A stretch of DNA of 64,000 nt from Sapria himalayana (lineage: Eukaryota; Streptophyta; Magnoliopsida; Malpighiales; Rafflesiaceae), in contig JAREIK010002419.1 of assembly GCA_029783825.1 (NCBI GenBank), positions 266,690-330,689 on the forward strand, in the 5' to 3' direction. The position numbers were made by a program, and so were the translations under genes. This document shows positions 12,101 through 25,050 of this stretch, piece after piece. The notes beneath the pieces are model-generated. The model made no database searches. It saw only the letters and a list, made by a program, of their open reading frames with translations, and had not been told where the DNA came from. The stretch's first letter is position 1. The number at the start of each line of letters is the position of its first letter.

Positions 12101-15100
12101 CATCTATATCTCTATCTATCTATCTATCTATCTGTATATCTATCTATATATCTATCCATCTATCTATTTGTATATCTATTTTCTTTCTATCTATTTGTCT
12201 ATCTATATGTCTATCTATTTGTCATTCTATCTAACTATCTTTCTATCTATTTTCTATCTATCAATTTATTAATAAATCTATCTATCTATATCTCTATATT
12301 TATATATATCTATCTATTTATCTTTCAATTTGTGTATATATATATATATATCTATCTATCTGTCTATCTATTTGTATATATATTTATCTATCTATCTATC
12401 TATTTTTCAATCTATATGTCTATTTATTTGACTATCTATCTAACTAATTAACTATCTATCTATATACCAATATATCTGTCAATCTATTTATTTGAATATC
12501 TTTCAATCAAACATTCTAACTAAATATCTGTTTACCTATTTATTATCTAACTATCAATCTATCATCTATCTTTTTGTCTATCTATCTATCTATTTATATA
12601 TATGTCTATATATTTGTCTATTAATCAGCCTTTATATCAATATGTCTATTAATCTATCAATCAATCAATCTATCTATCTATATGTCTATCTATATGCCTA
12701 TCTATATGTCTACCTATCTATCTATTTATATATCAATCAATATATATCTATGTATCTATTTAATAATCTATCTATATATCTATTTATGTATTTATGTATC
12801 TATCTATCTACCTATATGTCTGTCAATCAATTAATCAATCTATCAATCTATCTAACTATCTATATGTCTATATATCTATCTTTCTCTATCTCTATCTATC
12901 TATCTAACTATCTATCTGACTATATATCTATCTTTTTATATCTCTATCTGTCTATCTGTCTATCTCTCTATCTATATATTTATCATTGTCTATCTATTTA
13001 TCTATCAATCGATATGTCTATCAAACTATCTATCAATTTTTCTATATATTTATCTAATTATGTGTCTCTTTGTATATATCTATCTATTTATATTTCTTTG
13101 TATCTATCTATCTATCTATCTATCTATCTGACTATTAATCTATATATGAATCTGTCTATCAATCAATCATTCTATTTGTAAATATATCTATCTATCTTTA
13201 TTACCATCAATTTGTTTATCTATCTATCAACATATTTTTTTATCTATTAGTCTATCTATCTATGTTTCTATTTATTTAACTATCTATCTTTCTAACTATA
13301 TATCTCTTTATCTATCAACCTGTATATCAAACTGTATATTTATTTATCTTACTATCTATCTATCTTTCTGTCTATCTATCTATCTATTTATCTATCTTTG
13401 TTTCTATCAATCTATTAATCTTTCTTTCAATCTATTTATGAATATATTTATCAATTAATCATTTTATCTATTTATCTATCAATCAATCTGTCTATCAATT
13501 TATATATCAATCTATACATCTATATATCTATCGATCTATTTGTTTATCTTTTTATCTTTCTATCATTCTATCAACTCTCTATTTGTCTATCTATCTATCT
13601 ATCTATCTTTATATCTATATAACTATCTATCAATCTATCTACCTATCTATCTGTCTATATGTTTGTCTATCTATCAATCTATATATCTATTTGTCTATCA
13701 TTTTGTCTATTTATCTGTCTATTATTATATCTATCAATTAATATATCAATCTTTTGAATAGTCTATCTATCAATCTATCTATCAATCTATCTATCATTTT
13801 ATCTATCAATCTATCTAGCTATTTGTCTATCTATCTATTTGTCTATCAATATATCTATCATTAAGTCAATCTATCTATCTCTCTATCAATCTTTCAATTA
13901 ATCTATTTATCAAACTATCTATATATATGCTTTTCTACTATCTGTCTTTTTGTTTGTATGTTTGACTATTTATTTATTTTTCTATTTGTCTATCTATCTA
14001 CCTACCTATATGAATGTTTGCCTGGCTGACTAACTGACTAATTAACTATCTGCATGTCTATCAATTTATTTCTCTATCAATATGTCTATCTATATATCTA
14101 CGTATCAATTTTTTCTATTTATCTATCTGTCTATGTATCCATCTATCTATTATCTATCTACTTAACTATCTATCTATCTATCTCTTTGTCTTTCTAGCTA
14201 AATGTCTATTTATATACTATCTATCTATCAATCTATCTAACTTTTTATCTACCTATCAATCAATCAATCATTCTCTCTATCTGTGAATCTATTTGTATAT
14301 CTATCTAACAAACTATCTAACTATTTTTGTATCTTTCTGACAATCTATCTATCTATCTAACTAACTAGCTAACTCGCTATCTATATATTTTTATATCTAT
14401 CTATCTATTTATTTGTCTATTTATTTGTCTATCTATCTATAAATCTATTTGTCAATCAATCAATCTATCTATATTTCTAATAATATATCTATCTTTTTGT
14501 CTATCTATTTGTCTATGTATCTCTCTATCTAATTACCTATCTAATAGTCTATCTATTTATCTATCGATTTGTCTATTAATCTTTCCATTAATTTGCATAT
14601 CTATTTATCTATAAATCATTTTATCTATGAATTTATCGATCTATCTTTCAATCTAAATATTTATCTATCTATTTGTCTATCTTTCTATCTATTCATATAT
14701 ATGACTATCTATCTGTCAATCTATTTGTGTATTTATCTATCTATATATCTAGAAGTCTATTAATCTGTCTATCTATTAGTCTTTTAATCTATGTATTAAT
14801 CATTATATCAAACTCTCTATATATTTATCTATCTATTCGTCTGTCTTCCTTTATGTGTCTTATTTTTATCTATTTGTTTGTCTATCTATTTGTTTATCTA
14901 CCTACATGCCTGAATGCCTGCCTACCTGTTTTTCTATCTCTCTATCTATATGTATGTATATCTATCTTCCTTTCTATCTATTTATCTATCAGTTTGTATA
15001 TCTATTTTTATATTTGTATGTATGTCTATCTGAATGCTAATCAATTTATATATTAATCTATCAATCAATTTGCCTAACAATCTATCTATTAATCTAGCAA

Positions 15101-16579
15101 TCATTCTATCTATCAATATGTGTATTTATCTATCGATATATTTATCTATCTATCTATTTAATTGTCTATCTATCGATTTATTTATCTGACTATATATCAA
15201 TCTATATATATGTGTATCTATTTATCTAAATATTTGTCTATTTATCTGGCAATCAATAGGTCTATTAATTCATCTATCAAACAATTTATACATCTATCTA
15301 TTTATCGATATATATGTGTATTTATCGATATATTTAAAGATAAACATATTTGTTTATTTAATTGTTTATTTATAAATAAATAAACAATTTATACATCTAT
15401 ATATATGTGTATCTATATATATCTATCTATTTGTTTATTTATTTATTTGTCTCTATTTCTATTTATTTGTTTATCTTTCTATCTATTGATCTATCTATCT
15501 ATTTTTCAATCTATCTATGTATCTATCTGTCAATCTCTCTGTCTATCTATTTTTCTTTCTATCTTTATATCAATCTATTTATCTATGTGCCTATCTATTT
15601 GTCTATCTATCTGTATATCTATTTGTCTATCAATTATCTATCTATCAATTTAACTATCTGACTATCTATCTGTCTGGAAATCAATAAGTCTATTAATCTA
15701 TCTATCAAACTATCTATACATCTATCTATTTCATTCTCTATCTATCTATTTTTTTATTTTTTTGTATGTATATCTATCTATATGTATGTATGTGTGTATC
15801 CATGTCTGACTAAATGTCAGCCTGCCTATCTATATATCTATCTATTTGTTAATATATTTATTTGTTTCAATTTCTATTTATTTGTTTATCTTTCTATCTA
15901 TTGATCTATCTAACTATCTATTTGTCAATCTATATATGTATCTATCTATCTATCTATATGTTTATCTATCTGTCTGTCTATCTATCTAATTTTCTAAATA
16001 TCTTTATATCTATCTATCAATCTCTGTATCTGTCTATATATCTATCTATCTATGTCTTTATTTATCTATATATTTGTCTATTTATTTGTTTATCTATTTG
16101 TCTATCTATTTGTCTATATAACTATCTTTCTATCTTTCAATTTGGGAATCAACCTGTCTAATTATCGATATATGAATCTATGTATGAATTTATCTATATA
16201 ACTATCTATATTTCTATCTATGTATTTGTCTATCTATCTGGTTATCTATTTATTTGACTATCTCTCTATCCATGTGTCAATTTCTTTTCTGCCTACGTGA
16301 TATACTATATGCCTCCCTGATTTTTTGTTTATCTATTGTTTTTTTGTTTTCATATCTATTTATTCGTCTATTTGTTTATATGTATGTGTGTCTATCTATC
16401 GATGTGTCTATCTATCTATCTATATGTCTCTCTATCAATATATCTATCTATCTCACTGTCTATATATATATATAAGATATATATAGATATATATATAGAA
16501 GATAGTTAGACAAATAGATAGAAATATATATATATATATCTATCTATCTATCTGTATATCTATTTGTCTATTATCTATC

Positions 16580-16666
<87 letters not shown>

Positions 16667-17217
16667 ATCTATCTATTTGTCTAACTATCTTCTATTTATC
16701 ATTCTATCTATCAATTTATTTATCTATCTATCTATCTATCTGTATATCTATCTATATGTTATCTTTCTATCTATCTATCTATCTATTTGACTATCTATCT
16801 ATTTATTTATTTGTTTATCTATCTATCTATCTATAAATCTATCTATCTATATATCTGTTTAAGTATCTTTCTATCTTCTTGTCTATCTTTTTGTTTATAT
16901 ATCCGTCTATCTATCTATCGATCGATCTATCTATGTGTTTATCTATCTACCAATTTATCTATCTACCATTTTTCTATATATCTATGTATCTATCTATATA
17001 TCTTTCTATCTATTTGTTTGTCTATCTATCTCTCTATCTGTCTGTCTATCTATCTATCTATTGTCTATCTATCTATCTATCCATATATATATATATATAT
17101 ATATATATACTGTCTATATATCTTTATATCTATATAACTATCTATCTATATATCTATTAGTCTATCTATCAGTCTTTCTATCTGTCTATCTATTTATTTA
17201 TCTATCTATGTATTTGT

Positions 17218-17251
<34 letters not shown>

Positions 17252-17343
17252 GTCATTCTATTTGTCTATCTATCTATCTATCTATTTGTCTTTCTATCTA
17301 TCTAGATTTTTTTCTATTTATCTATCTATCTATATGTCTGTTT
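6727..17343 (+). repeat. Degenerate (TCTA)n array A2, 10.6 kb
   Basis: The longest tetranucleotide block in the window, in the same strand orientation as A1. It contains pure (TA)n tracts (for example around 8709-8730, 9131-9168 and 16584-16664), short polymeric variants (TCAATCAATC, TCTGTCTG) and recurring landmarks such as CAATCAATCATTCTAT near 7905, 10911 and 13157. Internal duplications are visible: about 15455 against 15870 (offset 415), and about 10740-10925 against 12983-13170 (offset about 2.24 kb). Growth by unequal exchange of larger blocks therefore accompanied slippage. It holds no genes; the forward open frames are Ser-Ile-Tyr-Leu repeats. Confidence 0.95.
16495..16695. repeat. 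Perfect 28-bp inverted repeat spanning a (TA)n tract inside A2
   Basis: Positions 16495-16522 are the exact reverse complement of 16668-16695. The spacer is mostly (TA)n. The left arm is a short island of GATA polarity in an otherwise TCTA-polarity array. This points to a local inversion or template switch during replication, and the DNA could extrude a cruciform. Confidence 0.9.
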
Positions 17344-18811
17344 CACTATAAAAAAATATTTTTTAGCTACAAAATTTAGCTATGGAAATAATCCCAAGTT
17401 AATTATCTAAGCATTAGCTAGGGAATATTAAGAGATGTTTGATTTTACATTGAACTATAAATTATCAATGGATTTTTGATGGATTAGATTTCAAAATATT
17501 TGATTGAAAATTGTTCCTAGCTAATATTATCGTAAATTTTCCCACAAAGAATGGTGTATATTTTAGCAATAACTTTAAATTTGGATTTTTTCTTGCTAAT
17601 TAATTAAAGATAAATCCCTCGCTAAATAATATTCTAAAATTTTTCTTATTGATTTTATATTTATTTTCTAGCGATTATTTCTTAAATGATAATTTTCACA
17701 AAATATATGTATTTAGATATAATTATTTTTCTTGCTATTTTGGCTTGGGATAATTTTCATCGCAAATCTTTAATAAATTAATTTTTTTATATTAATTTTT
17801 TTAATATTTTATGTGATTTCATATATTAATGGTATGTCATGGTCAATGGATGAGCAATCCTTGAGGGTCACATTTTTCTCATATAATTATAAAAATAGGA
17901 TATTATAAATAAATAATTTATATTAATATAGGCTAAAAAACTATTTTTATGATTATAAAATTTTAAAAAAATTATACAAATATTTGTTTCAAAGAATTTA
18001 ATTATGATATTTAAATATTTGTATTTAAAAAACATTAAATAATTAATTATATAATTATAATCATTTTTTAAGATATTTTAATTAATAAATAAACATACAT
18101 AAAAATTACTACTACTATAAAACTAAAATATTTAATAGTATTATTAAATAAATAAAATTATAAAAATATCTAAATTAATAAATTAACAAGTAAATATTTA
18201 TATTTTTTTTAAAATATTTTTATGATTATAGGAATTTTTTAAAAATATTTACTAGAAGATTTGAAATTTTTGAATGATAAAAAATATTCAAATATTTCAT
18301 AAAATTTAAAAATAATAAATTGATATTTAAAGATAAATACAATACATAGATGTTTTAATTACATCAAACAAATTTTGAAGATTTAAAATATAAATATGCC
18401 AGTGTGGCTATTAAAAGAAAACTTCAATTATTTTTTTAGGATTTTAAAAGAGTTATTTAAAATATTACTAATAAAATTTTTTGTCATAGTCCTAAAAACA
18501 CTTAATTTTTATCCATGTAAATACTTTTAAAAAGTACTACCAAATTAACCTTAAGTTGATTTGAATTTAAATTGTATATTTTGTCCCTATTTAAATTTTT
18601 AAGAATTAAGCAATTGAATAAGATCTTTTCTATTAACTTTAATATTTCATTTTTATTAAAATAATAAAAATAACTTATTTTATTAAACTTCTCACTTTAA
18701 GTAATTTTTAGAATTTTATAAATTATACTTTTATATCAAATAATATGAAATTTAATGCCTATATAATTATTTCTTATTATATTCATAAAAAATAAATTGA
18801 ATTCATAAAAA

Positions 18812-18889
<78 letters not shown>

Positions 18890-19079
18890 CTTTATTATAA
18901 TATATTATTTTTTTTTTATGAAATAATATCATTTATGGTTAATTAAAAATCTATTTCTTTTTTTTTTATTTATATTTTTTAATTTTTATAATTTTAGTTT
19001 ACTTTTATATATTTGTCTCTTTTTTTTTATATTTACATTCATTTTTTTATTTATAGTTTCCGTGAAATATAAAAATGCT

Positions 19080-20330
19080 AAGGCATTCAAGCACTTAAAA
19101 CCTTTTTATCTATCTTTGTGAAGAGGAAGAGAGGAGAAGTGAAACCGGACTACAGGAGAACGTGGTTTCAAAACAAAGTAACTCAAGTTCATCAACTGAT
19201 TCTAATGTGATGTATCTGTTTCACATGAATATCGCTACGATGCAGATTGTCAGTGTACAATCTGTCATTAATTGATAATCTAGTTTCTGATTCCCAACAA
19301 ATCATAGTTTCTTTTTTTTCTGAATGAATATCATGTGGTTCATCTAGCTTGACATTCTAGTTTATGTTAGAAGAATATGAGCATTTCCTAGAAACTAATC
19401 TTCTTTGATTTGGATTTTAGAATTGGTTTTAGTGTTGATGGTATCATATCTATGTTTTTTTTTTCTTCTCAGTTGATCACTACTATATTTTTTATTAAGT
19501 TTTGTTTCTAATTTCGAATTTTAATTCTACATATTTAGCTATTCTTTTTTTTTCATCTCAATTGGACCTGCGATTCTATGCATGTATTTTTAGACTTGCA
19601 CCGTAATATTCAAAATTTGATTTGATCATCTTTTTTCATTTTTTTTATGTTTACATTTTCCAGTATCTACACCACACGCTTAATATTCTCATTTGCTATA
19701 AGTATAAATGAATGTAAAAAAGTTATTGAAATAAGAGGAAGTACATATAATTGGAGAATATGAATGCAAATACACCAATAGACTATGTTGTGCTCCAACT
19801 ATCACCTAAATCATCATTGTTAGATTTTTTATCTATAATGATGCAATATCTTCTACATGTGCATATATAATCTTTCTCTATCTTTCTCTATCTTTCTCTA
19901 TCTTTCTTTATTTTCTCTCTCTAGATATATATGTATGTATATGTTCATTGATTTTTTGTTCATTGTAGGTGTTCTTTGTTCATCAAGAGCAATGGGAAGA
20001 CAGAGAAGCTTGATACTAGTCTTTTAAAGTCATTTGTGAGTCAGTTAAAAGTCATAGAATCACTGAGAGGTCTTGCAGGCTCTTCACTCGAGATCAAACC
20101 AGATCAATTCTAAGATCATGAAACTTGCTTTACTAAAGGAACACTCAAAAGGTTACAAACAAGACCCACCAATTATTTTTCTAACCAATGTTGATTGCCA
20201 CTTTTTCCCTTGAAGGTTTATGCAGTTTGCTAGTGCACCTTAAGTTTTGGAAACTTTTTATGCATTTGATGAGGAGATGTCCTAGCTGGAAGTGGCCTGG
20301 AAAATTTACTCTCATATAGTATTATTATTT
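19080..20330 (+). other. Exon-like unassigned segment in CACTA-Y1
   Basis: A less AT-rich stretch inside very AT-rich DNA. At 19969-20110 one forward frame stays open for 47 codons, starting right after a plausible intron acceptor (cattgtag) and reading IKSNGKTEKLDTSLLKSF then SLRGLAGSSLEIKPDQF. It may be a transcribed 5' region of the CACTA element or a captured host exon. I do not recognise the protein. Confidence 0.3.
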
Positions 20331-20589
20331 TTTAAATATAATCTACTTTTTAAAGAGAAGATGATTTGAAATTGTATTCACATTGTAAGTCTCATGGAGT
20401 TCTTAACTTTGTATTCAAAGAGCTAGAGAACATTCTTCCGGTACCTTTCCTTCACATCTCTCCTCAAAATGCACACACTGTTGTACTTAGATTTATATTG
20501 AAGCTCGACTGATGGATTCAATACCATTTTTAATGATAGTCCATCGATATTGACTGCTTTGCCTAAATTAAAATTAAAATAGATCTTGT

Positions 20590-20720
20590 TTTTGATGCGA
20601 TGATACATTTATTCGCTCAAAAGCAATAAGTCTCGGGTTCAAGACAATTAGATATGACCTCTTTGATATATCAATGCTAATATTTGTTGAGAGATATATT
20701 TACATACCTTTCTCTAACCT
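20590..20720 (+). mobile_element. Possible SINE-like fragment
   Basis: Contains TCTCGGGTTCAAGAC (from 20631), close to an RNA polymerase III B box, followed by about 70 bases ending in CATACCTTTCTCTAACC, a type of tail seen in plant tRNA-derived SINEs. No convincing A box was found upstream, so the call is weak. Confidence 0.25.
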
Positions 20721-20879
20721 TATGTTAGCCAAGAAACTTGTGCATTGAGTACACATACATGTTTACACAAACCAAGCTCAATTGATTAATTAAATGTCAT
20801 TTTTATTATAGTTATCAACATTGATTACTTTAAATGAATTGACATTAACATAGATTATATGTATCTATATCGATATAAA

Positions 20880-20965
20880 GATATCTAGATATATATTTAT
20901 TATGTATATAGATATGTATATATGTACGTATATTGATATATATATATATATATGTAGGTATATAG

Positions 20966-20997
<32 letters not shown>

Positions 20998-21135
20998 AGA
21001 CAAATATATATGTATATATGTGTGTATATACATATATATGTGTATATTGACATACATACATACATATATTTATATATATGTATGTATATGTGTGTATATA
21101 GACATATATATGTGTATATAGACATACAAACATAC

Positions 21136-21177
<42 letters not shown>

Positions 21178-21242
21178 ATGAATATAGATATATATATATA
21201 TATGTGTGTGTGCGTGGGTGTGTGTGAGTGTGTATATATATA
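20880..21242. repeat. Compound (TA)n/(TG)n microsatellite
   Basis: Mixed TATATA, TATG, TGTGTG and GATATA tracts. Both strands give long but meaningless Tyr/Ile/His/Thr or Cys/Val-rich frames. It adjoins the 3' side of the reverse-strand SINE at 21243-21404 and may have grown from that element's simple-sequence tail. Confidence 0.85.
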
Positions 21243-21404
21243 ATTGGGTGGTATCTGACCAAGGGTAATCTACCTAAACCACGTGAGGAAATATTTCTTG
21301 GCCAACCAAATGATGATATTGATAGCTAGTTAGGAATTAGGATCGAACTCGCAATCTTCAAGTAGTTGTGAATTCAATACCCTACCAACTAAACCACCCT
21401 GCCA
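21243..21404 (-). mobile_element. tRNA-derived SINE, reverse orientation
   Basis: On the minus strand, an A-box-like motif (GTTTAGTTGGTAGGGT, 21379-21394) is followed about 30 bases later by a B box (GAGTTCGATCCT, 21339-21350). That is the internal RNA polymerase III promoter spacing of a tRNA gene. The RNA then continues about 95 bases as a non-tRNA body and meets a TA/TG-rich tail. No tRNA cloverleaf can be completed, so it is not a tRNA gene. I did not recognise the SINE family. Confidence 0.6.
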
Positions 21405-22278
21405 TTATTAGTTGCAATTATATTTTGATTTTAAAGCATTTGCATAAATTTGAAGCCTAATTTAAATTATTTTTTAAGTCATATCATGAATTTATGAATC
21501 AAATTAATTAGAAATTTAAAATTTATATGACTAATATATATTATATAATGATTTTGTTTTAATGATGTTTTTTTTAGATAATTATATTTTTATTTTTAAA
21601 TGGGTTATATTTTATTTTAATACATCGATAGTAATATGACTAGAAATACTTAATTAAATTTGATTTCTCATAGAAAAATGAGAGATCAAATTAATGTAGT
21701 TGAAATATATGGGTTATATTTTTATTGTGTCTAGAAATATTATAAAAAATAACATTATATATAAACTTTTATACGTTTATATAATCATATGACAATACAA
21801 AATAAATGTCTATACTTTAATAAATATAAATGTATATCATTATATATAAACATTGATATGCTTATATAAACATATAATGTTATATATAAATATTTATACA
21901 TATGTATAAATGTTTATAAATATTTATACAACATTTACATAACACTATCCATTTATATAATTGTTTATATAACATTTAGATAACATTTATATAACATATA
22001 AAATATGTATGCATATTTTAAACATTTATATAACTTATAAATTTTATATAAATATATAATACTTATAATGTTTATATAAATGTGATATACATACTATATA
22101 ATATTTATAAAAGTTTTACATATATATATTTCACTAAAAGAAAATGTTTATTTAGCTAAGGGAATAGCTAGGGATTAGCAAGGAATTTATGATTTTTCAA
22201 TGAAATAAAAATTTACGGTGGATTAGTGACAAAATTTTTTCCTAAATTCCGCACAAGAAAAGCAGAGATTTTAGCTAC

Positions 22279-22760
22279 GAATTTAGTGATGGTAATTTAC
22301 TAGCTAATAAAACCTAGAATATATCGACGAATTTAGTGACGGAAATTCTATAGCTAATAAAACCTGAAATATAGCGACAGAGTTAGCGATAGAAATCCTC
22401 TAGCTAATAAAACGTGAAATATAGCCACGTTTTTAGCGACGGAAGTTTCCTAACTAATAAAATCTGGAATATAACGACGAATTTAGTGATGCATTTCCCT
22501 AGCTAATAAAATCAGGAATATAGCTATAAATTTAGCGACTGAATTTCTCTAACTAATAAAATCTAAAATATAGCGACGAATTGAGTGACGAAATTTCTCT
22601 AACTAATTACATACTGATTATAGTGACAGATTTTAGCGATGGAATTTTCCTAGCTAATTACATCCAGAATACAATAATGGATTTAGCGATGGAATTTACC
22701 TAGCTAATTACATCTAAAATATAGTGACGGATTTAGCGACGAAATTTTACTAGCCAATCT
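22279..22760 (+). repeat. 50-bp subterminal tandem repeat of CACTA-W
   Basis: About 9.6 units of 50 bp with the shared pattern GAATTTAGCGACGGAAATT, then TAGCTAATAAAA, then ATATAGCGAC. In En/Spm-type elements such subterminal repeats are the binding sites of the second element protein (TNPA in maize). Y1 and Z lack such a regular array at the same place. Confidence 0.85.
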
Positions 22761-24265
22761 TTAATTATTTAATTTTTGTTTAATTTATTATTAGTTTTAA
22801 TATTGTATTTAATTTTGTTTATTTAATGTCTGTTAATGGTCTATAGATGAGTGATCCTTGAAAGATATATCCTCCTTGTAAAATTATAAAAATAGGATAT
22901 TATAAATAAATAATATAAAAAATATAAAAATACAAAAAAAATCATATTAATAAGGACTAAAATAACTATTTTTATGATGTATAAATTTTTTAAAAAATTA
23001 TACAAAAATTTTTTTTATAATTTTTAAGTACCTTAAAAATTTGTATTAACGTAACATTAAATAATTAATTCTATTAGTATAATAATTTTTTATGATATTT
23101 TAAAATTTAAATTAACATACATTAAAACTTCTACTTAAAAAAATATGAAATAAGTCATTGTATGATTAAATAGAACATATTTTCAAAAATATCTGAATTG
23201 ACGAATAAACTAGTAAATATAAATATTATTATAAGTAAAAAAAATTATGATTATAGGAAACTTTTAAAAAATAATTAATACAAAATTTGAATAAATACAT
23301 AGATGTTTGCCCCTACTAAATTTTTTAAGAATTAAACAATTGAGTAATATTTTTACTATTAGCTTTTAACATTCCATATTTATCATAATAATAAATATAT
23401 CTTTTTTAATTATCTTCTCACTTTAAGTAATTTTTTGAATTTTAAAAATTATTAATGATATCAAATAATATGAAATTGTATTCCTTTAAAATTATTTCAT
23501 ATTATCTTCATAATAATTAATATGAATTTTTATAAATTTATAACCATAAAATGTATATAATTTTATATTTTTTAACATTAAAAGTATTTTATAACTTTTA
23601 GGAGAGTGGCTAGAAGACAAATCATCTTTTCATGTATGTCTCATTAAATAAAGTTTGTAAATTTTGTAGTTTTTTTATTTTTTTTATAAGGCTAAACATA
23701 TCTTTTTTTAAATTGTTTATATATTTATTATTTAATTAATTTTATAATAAAAAATTATAAGGAATTTTTTTTTCATGTGTACCTTGCTACACACACACAT
23801 GAATATTTTTTGAAAAAATTTTGATAATAAATAAAAATAATTAGTCTTTTTATATTATATATGTATTGTTTATTTAATGTTTTTATAATTAAAATTTTAA
23901 ATATTTTGGTAATAAATATAATCACTTGTTGTCGAGACGCGAGTGATTACTCTAACAAGCGAAGCAGCTAAGTCCCTCGCAGTCCACCTCTATCTCTCGA
24001 CACTGACACATCAAAACCTAATCGAAGAGTAATATAAGAGAGATTTCTTATTGGTTTAAGGTATGTTTTCTACCATAATTCTTCATCAATTATCTTAATG
24101 CAAGAGTGTGCATTTTGATTCTGTTATTTTTTATTCCAATATTCTTCTTCATTAATCACCATGGTAAGCTTGGATTGCTTATATAAACTTATTCATATAC
24201 ATACTTCGTACATTTGTGATATAATGCATTCTCATTGTGTATATGTTGCTAGTGCACAATAGATA
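22761..24265 (+). other. AT-rich leader of CACTA-W, no gene seen
   Basis: Homologous to 17780-18800 of Y1 up to about 23520. A less AT-rich patch at about 23930-24060 (GAGACGCGAGTGATTACTC and following) could be part of a transcribed 5' leader. No coding frame is evident. Confidence 0.4.
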
Positions 24266-24900
24266 TGCCAACTTGATATCTACATCAGTATACATAACTA
24301 TATATAAACAATATACATAAATAGCATTCATAAACATAATTGTATTTTATATATGTGTATTTAAACATAACTATGCATCAATATGCATGTGTGATATAAT
24401 TCAAATTTCTTATATAAGTGTATTTTACAATATCTATAACTATAAAAATAGTATACATAAACATAACTATATATAATTATAACAACGTATATTTAATATA
24501 CATATATATATATATAACTATATATATATATATGTGTGTGTATTTAATAATATGTATATCAACATATTACTATATATAAATGTATTTATCTACATTAATA
24601 TACATAACTATATATAAACAGTAACCATAAAGAGTATACATAAACAATATTAGGTATGATGACTTGATATCTACATCGATATACATAACTTTATATAAAC
24701 CGTATACATAAACAAAATACATAAACATACGTGTATTTTATATAAGTGTAATTAAACATAACCATACATCAATATGCATGTGTGATATAATTCAAATTTC
24801 TTATATAAGTGTATTTTACTATATCTATAACTATAAAAATAGTATACATAAACATAACTATATATAAATATAACAATATATATTTAATATACAAACATAC

Positions 24901-24932
<32 letters not shown>

Positions 24933-25050
24933 GTATTTAACAATATGTATTCAACATATTACTATATATAAATGTATTTATCTACATCAATACCTATACA
25001 TAGCCATATGTCTTCATATATATAAGTACATGAAAAGAAATATATAACTA
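24266..25050 (+). repeat. 391-bp tandem duplication in CACTA-W leader
   Basis: Two adjacent copies offset by 391 bp. For example, ATATGCATGTGTGATATAAT occurs at 24381 and again at 24772. Both copies are AT-rich and contain degenerate TATAACTATA and ATACATAAACAT motifs. No coding potential is evident. Confidence 0.85.

Larger units (their letters stand above)
17344..22131 (+). mobile_element. CACTA-Y1: 5' portion of a CACTA element, forward
   Basis: Begins at the array border with CACTATAAAAAAAT and subterminal TAGCTA-type motifs. From 17344 to about 18800 it is homologous to the start of CACTA-W (22132-23520) and, reversed, to the right end of CACTA-Z (52353 inwards). Shared landmarks include AAAATAGGATATTATAAATA near 17895 and 22893, and TCTCACTTTAAGTAATTTTT near 18700. 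No transposase coding is found here. The piece either is a truncated earlier element or arose by tandem duplication of the family's 5' end. A (TA)n tract lies at 18818-18884. The first 1.5 kb is very AT-rich and shows no gene. Confidence 0.75.

Noticed and set aside
222..17351. Dozens of long forward open frames rich in Ser, Ile, Tyr and Leu that resemble membrane proteins
   Set aside because: They follow mechanically from TCTA repeats, which read S-I-Y-L in every frame with no stop. There is no codon structure, start context or domain.
20845..21262. Open frames on both strands rich in Tyr, Ile, His, Thr or Cys, Val
   Set aside because: Translation of TA/TG microsatellite DNA.
21339..21394. 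A true tRNA gene on the minus strand
   Set aside because: A- and B-box-like motifs exist, but no acceptor stem or anticodon arm can be formed; a SINE head fits better.
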